From positions 1 through 50,259 of the forward strand of contig JAFXLS010000004.1 of the NCBI GenBank assembly GCA_017530965.1: 50,259 bases of DNA, given 5' to 3'. The translations under genes and the position numbers were made by a program. Positions 41,290 to 50,259 of the stretch are shown here, piece after piece. Position 1 is the stretch's first letter, and each line of letters opens with the position of its first letter. Under the pieces are notes generated by a model. The model did no database searches. It was not told the origin of the DNA and saw only the letters and a program-made list of their open reading frames with translations. Source of the stretch: Fibrobacter sp. GTDB lineage: Bacteria > Fibrobacterota > Fibrobacteria > Fibrobacterales > Fibrobacteraceae.

Positions 41290-41851
41290 TTGAAACTGCT
41301 TGTTTGACGATTTTTGCAGGATTTCCTGCTGCTACAGAATATGCGGGAACATCTTTTGTGACGACGGCATTTGCTGCAATAACAGCCCCATTACCAATAG
41401 TCACGTTAGGCAATATAGTGGCTTTGTCTCCAATCCAAACATTGTTTCCGATTTTTACAGGACCTTTAGAAACAATCTTTCTATCGGTAGGTTTTGATTT
41501 TAAACTATTTATATCTGTTTCCCCATGAGAATTATCTGTTATTGTCACCCATCTTCCTGTAAGTAATCCATTTCCTATTGTTATTTCGTTAATTGCTGTA
41601 ATGTGGTTGTATTCGCCGAATTCGCAATCGTCTCCTATTTGAATTTCAGGATTGAAATGTTGATTGCCGTGTTGATCCCATGCTGATACAATGCAATTTT
41701 TTCCAAAAAAACAGTGTTCTCCAATAGAAATGTACTTGTTTCCTAAAAAATTTTGAGGAAAATGGCAGAAAAACTTTTTTTTTGATCTAAATGTCTTGGA
41801 AAGATTTCTGCTGTAAATGATATTGATGATGTTGTATATGAATTTTATCAT
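41282..41851 (-). CDS. Hexapeptide (LbH) sugar O-acetyltransferase (first copy)
   Basis: The 189-residue protein has left-handed beta-helix repeats: [17 protein letters not shown], then [20 protein letters not shown] and [17 protein letters not shown]. The catalytic His lies near NSHGET. It likely transfers acetyl from acetyl-CoA to a polysaccharide sugar. The text of the last 100 residues is very close to the copy at 45239. Overlaps with the GT4 upstream (4 bases) and WbsX (8 bases) couple translation. Confidence 0.88.
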   Translation of the reverse strand: MIKFIYNIINIIYSRNLSKTFRSKKKFFCHFPQNFLGNKYISIGEHCFFGKNCIVSAWDQHGNQHFNPEIQIGDDCEFGEYNHITAINEITIGNGLLTGRWVTITDNSHGETDINSLKSKPTDRKIVSKGPVKIGNNVWIGDKATILPNVTIGNGAVIAANAVVTKDVPAYSVAAGNPAKIVKQAVSNG

Positions 41852-43095
41852 TTGGGGCGACCGTTGAGAATGGTTTTATAGCAATTTAGTAACTGATTCA
41901 GGATTGTTTTCTCGTTATGTCGTTGGATAGCTGTATTTTGGGCGTTTTGTGAAACTTCACAAAGAAGTTCTTTGTTATGGGCTAATGAAATAATTTTCTT
42001 GGCCATTAGTTTTGGGGAATCTATAGGAACTAAAAAACCGTTTTTCCCATCTTCAATAAGGCTTGGTATTCCGCCGACATTTGTTGAAATAACTGGAACT
42101 CCAATGATTTGTGCTTCGCAGATAGAATTGGGGCTGTTTTCGATGTATGCATTATGAATATACAGAGAAGAATCTAGTAATCTTTGTCGAATCTGTTCTG
42201 CCGTTTGCCAACCTAGAAAGAATACGTTATTTTCTTCAAAGGATGAAAGTTCTTTTTTTTCAACAATGTTCTTTAGATGGTCAGGCATAAGACCTGCAAC
42301 GAACCATTCAAAACTAAACTCGTACTCCTTTAAAATTTTTGCAGTTCGTAATAAAAGGTTGGGTGCTTTCCAAAATGTAGAGCATCCTGTGGAAAAAAGA
42401 ATGGTTTTATTTGATGTCCTGTATTGCCAGTGATTTGTAGACTGTATAAAAGGTTTTCTTAGCGCTTCATTTACATGAAAATAAATTCGATGAGGATGCA
42501 TTTTTTCTGAAAGTTGAAAATCCCAATTTGTGCGTCCCATATAAAATTTATTAGTATGCCATATTTCCTTTTCCATTAAGTATCGAGAATGACTTGAAAA
42601 TGGCTGACATAGAGTTTCTACAAAATGACGGAGATTATAACGTTTCTCGTAAAGGAAGTCGATAAAATTGTAATTTAGAGGATATATAAATTTGTTGTAT
42701 TCTACGATGGATCCTTGAATATGTATTACGACAGGTATGTCTGTAAATTTTGAAATCAGTCCAAATGGCCATTCTGTTCCAAATACATGTATGATGTCTG
42801 GCCTTGTTGTTTCAATGATTTGCTTTAATGCTGAAATGATTTTTTTTGCGACGACTTTCCATGAAACCAATTTTTTTAGTCTGTCAATAATCGTGTAATG
42901 TGTGAAAATAGGGATGTATTGGACTCCGTTGATATTTTTAGGGAGTTTAAACGATTGGGTTGTAAAAGCGATGGAAAGATTAATTTCATCACAATGGGCT
43001 ACAATAGATTCTAGAGAGTCTTGCCACCCCCCAACAAAACCATTTTCTTGATTGTATTCAACAGGTTCTGTCACGTTAAGCCAAAGAACGTTCAT
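41848..43095 (-). CDS. Glycosyltransferase family 4 (GT-B)
   Basis: The 415-residue enzyme has an N-terminal domain with [11 protein letters not shown] and VIHIQGS, and a C-terminal donor domain with [28 protein letters not shown] and [20 protein letters not shown] (E-x7-E variant). It uses a nucleotide sugar in polysaccharide synthesis. It lies between the two acetyltransferase-WbsX-GT2 cassettes. Like its neighbours it is AT-rich. Confidence 0.85.
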   Translation of the reverse strand: MNVLWLNVTEPVEYNQENGFVGGWQDSLESIVAHCDEINLSIAFTTQSFKLPKNINGVQYIPIFTHYTIIDRLKKLVSWKVVAKKIISALKQIIETTRPDIIHVFGTEWPFGLISKFTDIPVVIHIQGSIVEYNKFIYPLNYNFIDFLYEKRYNLRHFVETLCQPFSSHSRYLMEKEIWHTNKFYMGRTNWDFQLSEKMHPHRIYFHVNEALRKPFIQSTNHWQYRTSNKTILFSTGCSTFWKAPNLLLRTAKILKEYEFSFEWFVAGLMPDHLKNIVEKKELSSFEENNVFFLGWQTAEQIRQRLLDSSLYIHNAYIENSPNSICEAQIIGVPVISTNVGGIPSLIEDGKNGFLVPIDSPKLMAKKIISLAHNKELLCEVSQNAQNTAIQRHNEKTILNQLLNCYKTILNGRPK

Positions 43096-43144
43096 AAATG
43101 GGTGCCTTTATTCAGTGGGGCTTGGTTATTAGCAATTTTACGGA

Positions 43145-44161
43145 TTAATCGTTTAATTTTAAACATTTCTTAAACTGGCATATTTTTTCTCTAATATTTG
43201 TATTTGGTAGATGCAAAATATTCCATATTTTAGCTCCCAAAGAAATGTTTTCGAAACAGATGTTTGCATCGTATGCGAGTCTTAGAAGTATCGTTGTCCA
43301 AAAGCCGTTGTTTTGGATTTCCCACAAATTTTTACATTTAAGATAGGATTCATTCGTTAATAAATCTTGCTTGTTTTTTTCAATGAGATTTAAATTATAA
43401 GCAAATATTCGTAATTTGAGAAATGGGGTTATATATCCTTGATTGTTTAAATATTCATATATGTAAAAATTTTCGAAGAATGTTTTTCCGGATGCTGTAC
43501 TTTTTGATGTTGTGGTGAAAGTGTGCCGTCTAAAGTGATTTAAATGTTTGCGAATATATCTGATATTTCCTTTTTCTAAAAGATATATCCAAAAAAGATA
43601 ATCTCCACAACATGATAAGTCTTTGTAATTATTCGGAATGGAATGAAGTATTTTTTTTTGAAATAAAATACTGCTCGCGTTGACGATTTGATTCCTGAAA
43701 CTTTGATATTTTTTTATAAAGTCAATTCCATTGATGGTAATGGTTTTAAAACAGAATTTATGCCGTTCTGTTTTTGCTTCAAATTCCCAGTAATTTTCGC
43801 AAAATGTTAGTGCTAGAGAATTGTCTTTGTCTAAAGCTGAAACAAGTTCGTCTAAAAAATTAAACTCAGCCCAGTCATCGCTTTCTGCAATCCAAATATA
43901 TTCGCCCTTTGCTAAATCAAATCCTTTTGCCCATTGTTTGAATGGAGAACCACTATTTGTCTCGTTATATATAATATGGCTTACTTGGGGACGATTGCGA
44001 TATTCTTCAATGATTTCTTTGCTGTTGTCCGAGCTGCAATCATCAAGAATGATAACTTCGAAATTTTGATAGGTTTGATTAAATATGGAATCAAGACGCT
44101 GCCGAAGATAAGGCGCGTGATTGTAGTTGGGGACTATGACAGAAACTGAAGGAATACTCAT
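43145..44161 (-). CDS. Glycosyltransferase family 2 (second cassette)
   Basis: The 338-residue GT-A protein has VSVIVPNYNHAPYLRQRLDS, ILDDCSSDNSKEII, ETNSGSPFKQW and WIAESDDWAE (DXD). It is longer than the GT2 at 39296 and belongs to a different branch. Its start overlaps the WbsX gene by 4 bases. The 49 bases after its stop form the only real gap in the minus-strand run. Confidence 0.9.
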   Translation of the reverse strand: MSIPSVSVIVPNYNHAPYLRQRLDSIFNQTYQNFEVIILDDCSSDNSKEIIEEYRNRPQVSHIIYNETNSGSPFKQWAKGFDLAKGEYIWIAESDDWAEFNFLDELVSALDKDNSLALTFCENYWEFEAKTERHKFCFKTITINGIDFIKKYQSFRNQIVNASSILFQKKILHSIPNNYKDLSCCGDYLFWIYLLEKGNIRYIRKHLNHFRRHTFTTTSKSTASGKTFFENFYIYEYLNNQGYITPFLKLRIFAYNLNLIEKNKQDLLTNESYLKCKNLWEIQNNGFWTTILLRLAYDANICFENISLGAKIWNILHLPNTNIREKICQFKKCLKLND

Positions 44162-45249
44162 TTTTCAAGTTGTTTTTTTGTTTCTTCTAAATAAGATAAT
44201 CCCCACTTTTGATCTGGCTCTAGATGGTTCCCTTCGGCCCATTCGTTCCAAGCGTTAATAAAGATGAAATTTTCTTCCTCAGAAAAAGGAATAAATTTAT
44301 CCAAAATAGTTCTTAGCCAAGTGGCATATGTCTGAGGGGTGCTATTTGTTAAAGCCCAATAGTTATCGGAGAGCCTTCTAGGAGAATTGTCCCATGAGGG
44401 GGTTATACATGGAAACTCTCTAATGTGTTGGCCGAAACAGTCAATTTCATGTTTGACATATTCTTTGTAATCAATAAGTGTTGGATAGTCTTTGGCGGAT
44501 ATTCTTAGTATTTTGGTTCGGAAAAGGTTTGCCCAGATGTATTTGTTTAGCCACCATTGGGAGGAATAGGTGAAATGCGGTTGAAAATCAATAGAAATGT
44601 CAAAACCCGCATTTAGAATCTCTTTTCGTGAGACTTTTTCTATTCGCATAAATCCGAGATACAGATTCATCTTGAATTTGGCTGCGGTCTCTCGCCAGAT
44701 TTGAATGCTCTCCTTGATATTTGGAAAAAGATCAGGCCTGTATATTGCAAAGAACGGGCGATTGTCTATGCGAATGTATCTTGGGTCGGAGAAAACATTT
44801 TTGCATAAATATTCCATATGAGCAACGTCATCTTCTTTTGAGTAATGTTGCTCAATTAAGATTTCTTTTTCGCCGCCATCCCAAGCTCGAGTCCAATTTT
44901 CGTTAGCCCAGCAAAGCATGAAAGGAAAATCAGGTTTTCCTGAAGCCAGAATTTCATTGACTGGACGTTCCATTAATTGTTTGCCGTTAAACCAATAATG
45001 ATAGTAGCAAAAGCCGTATATGCCATATTTGCGAGCCATTTCGGCCTGCATTTCTCTGGCTTCGGGCAGGCGTAAATCATAAAAGCCGGTATCTGCGGGT
45101 AAATGGGGCTGATAATGCCCTTTAAAACGTGGCTTGGCTTTGGTCACATTTGTCCATTCGGTAAAACCTTTACCCCACCATTCATCGTTTTCTTTGAATG
45201 GATGAAACTGAGGAAGATTTATGGCGATGAGGCGTTTATCAAGTTTCAT
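44158..45249 (-). CDS. WbsX-like glycosyltransferase/glycosidase (second copy)
   Basis: The 363-residue protein aligns along its length with the copy at 40186: [56 protein letters not shown] and NAWNEWAEGNHLEPDQ. Differences are spread evenly, so the duplication is not recent or the copies came from different donors. The start overlaps the acetyltransferase by 11 bases and the stop overlaps the GT2 by 4. Confidence 0.88.
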   Translation of the reverse strand: MKLDKRLIAINLPQFHPFKENDEWWGKGFTEWTNVTKAKPRFKGHYQPHLPADTGFYDLRLPEAREMQAEMARKYGIYGFCYYHYWFNGKQLMERPVNEILASGKPDFPFMLCWANENWTRAWDGGEKEILIEQHYSKEDDVAHMEYLCKNVFSDPRYIRIDNRPFFAIYRPDLFPNIKESIQIWRETAAKFKMNLYLGFMRIEKVSRKEILNAGFDISIDFQPHFTYSSQWWLNKYIWANLFRTKILRISAKDYPTLIDYKEYVKHEIDCFGQHIREFPCITPSWDNSPRRLSDNYWALTNSTPQTYATWLRTILDKFIPFSEEENFIFINAWNEWAEGNHLEPDQKWGLSYLEETKKQLEK

Positions 45250-45898
45250 TGGAAACCTCTTTCGAGATTTTTATAATTCGTGCGGGGTTTCCTACGACAA
45301 CGGCGTATGGAGGAATGTCTTTCGTTACAACTGCGTTAGCGCCAATAACAGCCCCATCTCCAATTTTGACATTTGGTAGAATTGTGACCTTATCTCCAAT
45401 CCAAACGTTATTTCCAATTTTTACAGGACCCTTAGATGACAGTGGACGGAGAATGGGTTCTATTGATAAATTTTCATATTCTGTAGAACCATGAGAATTG
45501 TCTGTGATGGTGACACATTTTCCAGTCAATAGATTGTTTCCGATAGTAATAGAATTGATTGCTGTTATATGGTTGAAGGCTCCAAAGTGACAATTAGACC
45601 CGATAGTTATTAATGGTAAAAATGATTGTGATGATTCTTTACTTTGATAGGAGTCCCATGCTGTTAAGTATAGGTGTTTGTCAAAAAAAGAATTATCATC
45701 GATGGAAATGTATTTAGCGCCGACTAGAAAATCGATTTTCTGAAAAAGTACAGATTGGCCAATATGCTTAAATTGCTTTCTTAACCATAAGGTTCGTATG
45801 TAGTTGATTCTGCGTTGCATACACTCATGTCTTTTGGGTGAGTAAAAACACGAACAGATTTTTACAACTATATAATATATGTGTTCAGTAAAGGTCAT
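45239..45898 (-). CDS. Hexapeptide (LbH) sugar O-acetyltransferase (second copy)
   Basis: The 219-residue protein has the same repeats as at 41282: [48 protein letters not shown] and [20 protein letters not shown]. It is 30 residues longer, with an extra basic N-terminal stretch (YSPKRHECMQRRINY). It probably acetylates the same or a related sugar as the first copy. Confidence 0.88.
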   Translation of the reverse strand: MTFTEHIYYIVVKICSCFYSPKRHECMQRRINYIRTLWLRKQFKHIGQSVLFQKIDFLVGAKYISIDDNSFFDKHLYLTAWDSYQSKESSQSFLPLITIGSNCHFGAFNHITAINSITIGNNLLTGKCVTITDNSHGSTEYENLSIEPILRPLSSKGPVKIGNNVWIGDKVTILPNVKIGDGAVIGANAVVTKDIPPYAVVVGNPARIIKISKEVSNET

Positions 45899-45920
45899 AT
45901 ATGAATCTCGGCTATATTAC

Positions 45921-46829
45921 TTAATATAGTGTTTTTTGGAATAATCTGCGTGAAACTGCGCTTATGCAGGCTTTTATGCTGACGTAAATTCCCCATAAAA
46001 AGAGAGCTAATTGCGGATTAGATGCTTTACATAAGGAAATCCAGTGCTCACTGTACTTGTCGTAATTATGTTTGCTTTGGAGTCGGCTTTGATTCCGAAA
46101 CCATTCAAATAAGCCGCAATTAATCCATTTCTTCCTAGAAACATCTTTTATTTCATTGTGTTGGTAAAAGATAAAGTGCTGAGAATTGTGAGAGTCTTCC
46201 CCGGCGGGTAAAAATAGTTGACGATTAATGTTGTATTTCCAGAAACAGTACATGTAAGAAAACTGATCTCTAAAGGAGTAGTGTGTTATCCACCACCACC
46301 ATTCTTCGTCGGCTTGTTTCATTCTTTCGCTATGTGTGCGAAAAATGATGTTGTTTTCGTTGAGCCCGAAATGCTCTGGAAAGCCGTTTTTCATCATTGC
46401 GTGACATTGATTAATTGCAATATAATCGTGTTCGGCACGCATTGTACACATATCGTAGGCATGACGGTAGATACAGTCTCTTCCTGTGAGAACTAATTGT
46501 ATTCCTGCAGTATCATAATTTTTTTCAAAGCATTCTATAAAACGATTGTAAACCCATGTGTCAGCAATTTGAATATTCGCATCAATGTAAAGCGAAGCCT
46601 GATAATCTTTTAAAAGTGTTTCTGGGTGTGTTTTGGGATAGCGGGAAAGACGTTTATTGTCGTTTTTTACGATTTGTGGTATCGGATGAACTTTCCAAAT
46701 GCCAATTTCTTTCTCTGTATAGTCATTAGAAAAAAGAATATAGTCAAATCTGTCATCAATTACTAAAGGTTGATGAATGGTTCCGTATCTACCGACCATT
46801 ACAGTGTATATGACAAATTTGGCTGGCAT
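45921..46829 (-). CDS. DUF616 (TOD1/MUCI70-type) glycosyltransferase-like protein
   Basis: The 302-residue protein begins FVIYTVMVGRYGTIHQP, then DYILFSND and SLYIDANIQI (DXN in place of DXD), then YHAYDMCTM-like text. This is the DUF616 layout found in bacterial capsule loci and in plant TOD1/MUCI70. A glycosyltransferase role is inferred from the fold and context. It is the first gene of the continuous run leading to 38587. Confidence 0.78.
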   Translation of the reverse strand: MPAKFVIYTVMVGRYGTIHQPLVIDDRFDYILFSNDYTEKEIGIWKVHPIPQIVKNDNKRLSRYPKTHPETLLKDYQASLYIDANIQIADTWVYNRFIECFEKNYDTAGIQLVLTGRDCIYRHAYDMCTMRAEHDYIAINQCHAMMKNGFPEHFGLNENNIIFRTHSERMKQADEEWWWWITHYSFRDQFSYMYCFWKYNINRQLFLPAGEDSHNSQHFIFYQHNEIKDVSRKKWINCGLFEWFRNQSRLQSKHNYDKYSEHWISLCKASNPQLALFLWGIYVSIKACISAVSRRLFQKTLY

Positions 46830-46843
46830 ATAGTTAAATTAAT

Positions 46844-47758
46844 TTAAAAATTTTCCAAATTGATTAGCTTGCCGAATTCTTCGTCCCATTCTGGTGGATC
46901 GAATTTTTCAAATCCTGCGCCGGGATAAAAAGTTAGTTCTCCTATATAGAGTCTATTTTTGTGTTCGTAAAAATCAACCCGAAGAAATCGAAATTTCTTT
47001 GCAATCTTCTCGCTAATTTCAACCATTCTTTCAAAAAATAAGGGTTGTGCTAAAGCGTCTGTTTCTTTTGGGTATAGCTTTGTGAAATTTAAAGGATTCC
47101 ATCTCCTGTCAAAAAAAGTAACATGTAGCCCATCTTTTGAAAAGCGTTTGCTGCATACAAAACAGTTTTTTACTTTGCTATTAAATACTTGAAATTTATA
47201 ATCATTTAAATCAGTTGATTCTAAATATTTTTCCGCAATGATTTGAGGCTTGACATTTTTGTATGGCCATTCTCTTGATAATGTATAGTAGTTCACTTTT
47301 AATGCGTTGGCAAGTTTTTGTTTTGCTTCGACAATGTCAAATTTTTCTTTATTTTTACAGATGATTGAGCTTCCTGAATCATGTGTACATTTCAACACAA
47401 ATTGATTTGGTAATTTATCAAAGTCAATGTCGTCTACATGTTTCCAAACACCAAGTAATGGAATTAGGTATTCCTCGCCAATCTTTTTTGCAATATATTT
47501 TCGAACTTCATATTTATCAACAAGTTGTGTGTAAAGAGGGTCTCGGTCATGTACTTTTAGCCATTGCAGTTTTTCATTAAAAGTATTAGGATGTTTCCAA
47601 TTCATCCAATATCCCATTTTACTTCGGAACATTAAAGAGAGATACCATTTGTCAGGCATCCAATTTAAACGGCCTGCTTCTGCCCAATTGTCAAAAAAGG
47701 AAATGGGACGTTTAATGTATGTTTTTAGCTGCTTGAGATAAGCTCGAATAGAATACAT
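46844..47758 (-). CDS. TupA-like ATP-grasp protein
   Basis: The 304-residue protein contains WKHPNTFNEKLQWLKVHDRD, LVDKYEVRKYI, FVLKCTHDSGSS and EKYL, typical of the ATPgrasp_TupA family (PF14305). LRVDFYEHKNRLYIGELTFY is the metal-binding end. TupA-type enzymes make amide or peptide-like linkages in teichuronopeptide; in capsule loci they may add amino acids to uronic acids. It starts 1 base before the wzt stop region ends, so it is cotranscribed with wzt. Confidence 0.85.
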   Translation of the reverse strand: MYSIRAYLKQLKTYIKRPISFFDNWAEAGRLNWMPDKWYLSLMFRSKMGYWMNWKHPNTFNEKLQWLKVHDRDPLYTQLVDKYEVRKYIAKKIGEEYLIPLLGVWKHVDDIDFDKLPNQFVLKCTHDSGSSIICKNKEKFDIVEAKQKLANALKVNYYTLSREWPYKNVKPQIIAEKYLESTDLNDYKFQVFNSKVKNCFVCSKRFSKDGLHVTFFDRRWNPLNFTKLYPKETDALAQPLFFERMVEISEKIAKKFRFLRVDFYEHKNRLYIGELTFYPGAGFEKFDPPEWDEEFGKLINLENF

Positions 47759-47759
47759 A

Positions 47760-49052
47760 TTAATCCAATTTATATTCGACAGAATCTATATAATGGTTGC
47801 CCCAGCCTTTTTGCCATCCGCTATACGCTTCTTGAGTATTTTTATTTTTATAAAAAATTTGGCAGAAAAGGACATTCTTGACGATGTCATAATCGGTTGT
47901 TCCGTGAGAAACATCTTTTATGCCGATGTTGAAATAAATTTTATAATTTCCCTTTGCCAGTGTATGATTTTTTATGGTAAGTTTTATGTTGAAAAAAGCT
48001 TTATCTGGGGCATTCAGAATAGGGGAGGCTGTTGTTGATTCACAATTACCACTCATATTTACTGCATGAGTTCCAATAGTGAATTTTTTTATAGATGGAT
48101 TATTCCTTTTTATTTTTACTCTAAATTGTAGTGGTTCGTCGGTCGCTAAATGCTCAATGTCTGGGTTTAACATTTCGGCTTCGACAAATTCTAAATCTTT
48201 AGGAAGTTTTATATCTCGGTGGTCTCGATCATTGATAAGGACTTTTCGCTCGCAATTCTTGACATTTGAGTCGGTATAGTAATTAATTGCTTCTTCAACG
48301 GCCCCATCAAATGCCACTTGCCCTTGATTCAGGACAATTCCGCGCTTACACAGATTTTTCACCGCGCCCATGTTATGGCTTACGAACAGCACTGTTCTGC
48401 CTTCGCCGCGGCTTACGTCCTGCATCTTGCCGATGGCCTTTTTCTGGAATTCGGCGTCGCCCACGGCCAGCACTTCGTCTACCACGAGAATTTCGGGTTC
48501 TAGGTGTGCTGCGATGGCGAACCCGAGGCGTACGGTCATGCCGCTGCTGTAGCGTTTCACGGGGGTGTCCAAGTAGCGTTCGCAACCGCTGAAATCCACG
48601 ATTTCATCGAGCTTGCGGGTAATCTCGGCGCGGCTCATGCCCATGATGGCGCCGTTCATGTAGATGTTCTCACGTCCGGTCATCTCGGGGTGGAATCCGG
48701 TGCCCACTTCGAGGAGGCTCGCGATGCGGCCCCGTGCGCGGATGGTGCCTGTGGTGGGGGCGGTCACGCGGCTCAGCAGTTTGAGGAGCGTGCTCTTGCC
48801 GGCTCCGTTCCTGCCGATGATACCCACGACGTCGCCCTGTTCCACCTTGAAGTTGATGTCCTTCAGGGCCCACACGTATTCGCTGTCGCCCTTGTGCGCG
48901 CGGTCGTTGACTTCGCCCACCTTGAGATAGGGGTCTTCGCGGCGCAGTACCTTGGTCTGCCAGAACCTGTTCAGGTCGTGGCTGAGCGTCCCGGTGCTCA
49001 CTAGCCCCAGGCGGTACTGCTTGCTGATGTTTTCGAACTCGATCGCGGTCAT
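47760..49052 (-). CDS. wzt: Polysaccharide ABC transporter ATP-binding protein Wzt with C-terminal substrate domain
   Basis: The 430-residue protein has Walker A GRNGAGKST (residues 80-88), signature YSSGMTVRLGFAIA, Walker B ILVVDEVLAVGD and SHNMGAVKNLC. From about residue 270 a Wzt_C beta-sandwich follows (ATDEPLQFRVKIKRNN and TASPILNAPDKAFFNI). It drives export of a polysaccharide with a Wzm permease, and the C-terminal domain recognises the chain end. The ATPase half is GC-rich like the core genome, while the C-terminal half is AT-rich like the locus; the change falls near 48250-48350. A TATATT box lies 10 nt before the ATG. No wzm is visible. Confidence 0.92.
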   Translation of the reverse strand: MTAIEFENISKQYRLGLVSTGTLSHDLNRFWQTKVLRREDPYLKVGEVNDRAHKGDSEYVWALKDINFKVEQGDVVGIIGRNGAGKSTLLKLLSRVTAPTTGTIRARGRIASLLEVGTGFHPEMTGRENIYMNGAIMGMSRAEITRKLDEIVDFSGCERYLDTPVKRYSSGMTVRLGFAIAAHLEPEILVVDEVLAVGDAEFQKKAIGKMQDVSRGEGRTVLFVSHNMGAVKNLCKRGIVLNQGQVAFDGAVEEAINYYTDSNVKNCERKVLINDRDHRDIKLPKDLEFVEAEMLNPDIEHLATDEPLQFRVKIKRNNPSIKKFTIGTHAVNMSGNCESTTASPILNAPDKAFFNIKLTIKNHTLAKGNYKIYFNIGIKDVSHGTTDYDIVKNVLFCQIFYKNKNTQEAYSGWQKGWGNHYIDSVEYKLD

Positions 49053-49134
49053 GTTATTGAGTAATATAGATTCTTGCGTGGTCTGTGGAATGAATGATTG
49101 GAAAAATAGCGCAAATACGCCCCGAAAATAGACT

Positions 49135-50119
49135 TTACATACAATATTTCTTTATAACAGGAATTCTGCTCAATATACAAATAACTAAAAAACTTGAAAG
49201 GAATGTCATAATCGTTCTAATCGGGATGTCGAAAATTTGGGGAATGCCGATTGCGTAAAAGCCTATTCTGTAGAAAATACCGTTAAAGAAGTCGTGGACC
49301 AGATACATTCCAAAAGAATATTTCCCAAGTAAGCCAATGAGTTGTATTTTTCTATCGGATAACTTAATTTTGGAACAGATTTCTTTGACCAATAAGAATA
49401 TTGCTATTGCCTGAATTGCGACATTGGGGGTGAAATTTGTATATAACACCTCAATACCTCGATTATATTTATAACTGATTAGCGATGTCCCAATAATCTG
49501 AAAAATGACTGAACATGCAGCCGATATATACACAATATATCTCATTTTGGGGGGCAAATAGAATCTAGAGAAATAGTATCCTAGAATAAAGTAGCATGAA
49601 TAGCCAAGGAATTCTTTTAAGCTGAAATATAATCTAAAACTTTTGTCGGCGAAAAAAAGAAACTCTTGTAAAAGGGGAAGCGCACATCCGCAAGAAAGAA
49701 ATAATATAAGGAGATATCGGTAATGTTTTTCTGTTGCATTTTTTGTGAAAATGCGAAAGATGGGAACGAACATATACAAGCCAATGATTAGGTAGAGAAA
49801 CCATAAATGGTACCATGTCGGCCCTAAAATAAATTCTTTTAAAGCCTCCATAATGGCCATGTTAGAATTGGCTTTTTCAAGTAAAACTCTTTTGATAACG
49901 TTTGCTGATTGATATACAATTCCCCAAAAAAATAATGCAACGACAATTCTGAAGATATATTTGCGATATAATTTTTGTATGGATACTTCCTTTTGTGGAT
50001 TCAAAAAAAACATTCCGCTGATCATGATAAAGACAGGAACAGCCCATCGAGTTAAGCTGTCGTATATATTAGCAATTTGCCAACCCAAACTAGAAACTGG
50101 ATCGTTGTAAAAGAAGTAA
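49135..50119 (-). pseudogene. Acyltransferase family 3 (OafA/WecH-like), 5' end cut off by an IS
   Basis: This is an integral membrane protein with about nine helices; the open frame runs 49135-50145. The segment WAVPVFIMISGMFFLNPQ is the second family motif. The first helix with its conserved Arg-Asp...His is missing. The first nine residues of the frame (MTQFDLHYP) are encoded by bases 50119-50145, which look like the terminal inverted repeat of the adjacent IS256-type element. The gene was therefore probably split by insertion. It would O-acylate a surface sugar if complete. The separated 5' part lies outside the window. Confidence 0.7.
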
Positions 50120-50259
50120 GGGTAGTGTAAATCAAACTGTGTCATCGTCCGTTGTTTGATTCCTTAGTAAAAGTTATAAAATTTTAAACCGGTCCTCGAA
50201 CCTTATACATAGTTGCTGAGCGATTAAGGACCAGTTTGCCAGCGGCATTGTCCATTTCT
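50120..50259 (-). mobile_element. IS256-family insertion sequence, right end (partial)
   Basis: The C-terminus of a mutator-type transposase (50174-50257) is followed by a short spacer and a candidate terminal repeat at 50120-50144 (minus-strand words TGACACAGTTTGATTTACAC and TACCC), which has the TTTACAC style of IS256-family ends. The other end lies beyond the window. Confidence 0.65.
50174..50257 (-). CDS. IS256/Mutator-family transposase, C-terminal fragment
   Basis: The last 27 codons read KWTMPLANWSLIAQQL followed by IRFEDRF and a stop. WTxPIxNWxxxxxQLxIxFxxR is the usual C-terminal signature of IS256-type DDE transposases. The frame is open at the window edge. Only the tail is visible, so activity cannot be judged. 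Confidence 0.7.
   Translation of the reverse strand, partial: KWTMPLANWSLIAQQLCIRFEDRFKIL

Overview
The window looks like a Fibrobacter-type genome (phylum Fibrobacterota). The marks are a protein with a C-terminal Fib_succ_major (FISUMP) domain, a 1427-residue fibro-slime/PA14 protein, a GH5 cellulase with long poly-serine linkers and a conserved C-terminal module, and a GH16 beta-glucanase whose two halves are in the circularly permuted order known from Fibrobacter succinogenes lichenase. Both edges are cut inside genes. The right edge falls inside an insertion sequence, as is common where draft contigs end.

Layout. 1-1.0 kb: two gene fragments fused out of frame (a metallophosphoesterase and the 3' part of glnN), a conserved double-stem element and a terminator. 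1.1-7.2 kb: an AlgX/AlgJ-like exported protein, a sufS-tcdA operon, the FISUMP protein, epmA and a TlpA-like lipoprotein. 7.3-9.7 kb: pilT-pilC followed by the second copy of the double-stem element. 10.0-14.5 kb: pflA and pflB on the minus strand on either side of the GH16 lipoprotein gene. 14.6-29 kb: mltG, a small exported protein, the GH5 cellulase, azlCD, a NAT-like protein, then a lipoprotein / proline-rich outer-membrane barrel / fibro-slime trio, a cobalamin-type radical SAM protein and a YwqK-like protein. 29-34.6 kb: minus-strand housekeeping genes (ApaH-like phosphatase, pseudouridine synthase, Ppx/GppA, a Lys-Ala-Pro histone-tail-like protein, panB, recO, HIT). 34.7-37.4 kb: two divergent prepilin genes with an Rpn-family nuclease gene between them. 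37.5-50.1 kb: an AT-rich surface-polysaccharide locus of glycosyltransferases, two WbsX proteins, two hexapeptide acetyltransferases, a TupA-like ATP-grasp protein, Wzt and an acyltransferase broken by an IS256-type element.

How the genes work together. The secreted glucanase and cellulase supply sugars, and PflB/PflA handle anaerobic pyruvate. PilT, PilC and the prepilins belong to a type IV pilus system. The minus-strand polysaccharide genes from DUF616 to Gly_transf_sug are tightly coupled by short overlaps and probably build and decorate a chain exported through an ABC (Wzm/Wzt) system; no Wzm is in the window. Many first-in-operon genes have a TATATT-like -10 box only 6-10 nt before the start codon, which suggests leaderless mRNAs. 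Several secreted-protein genes instead have a leader with a Shine-Dalgarno sequence.

Most worth a second look: the covarying double-stem element, palindromic repeats inside reading frames (one over the predicted catalytic Asp of the NAT-like protein), the Rpn gene flanked by matching palindromes between two pilin genes, the mosaic wzt, and the twice-repeated acetyltransferase-WbsX-GT2 cassette. I saw no tRNA, rRNA or CRISPR array.
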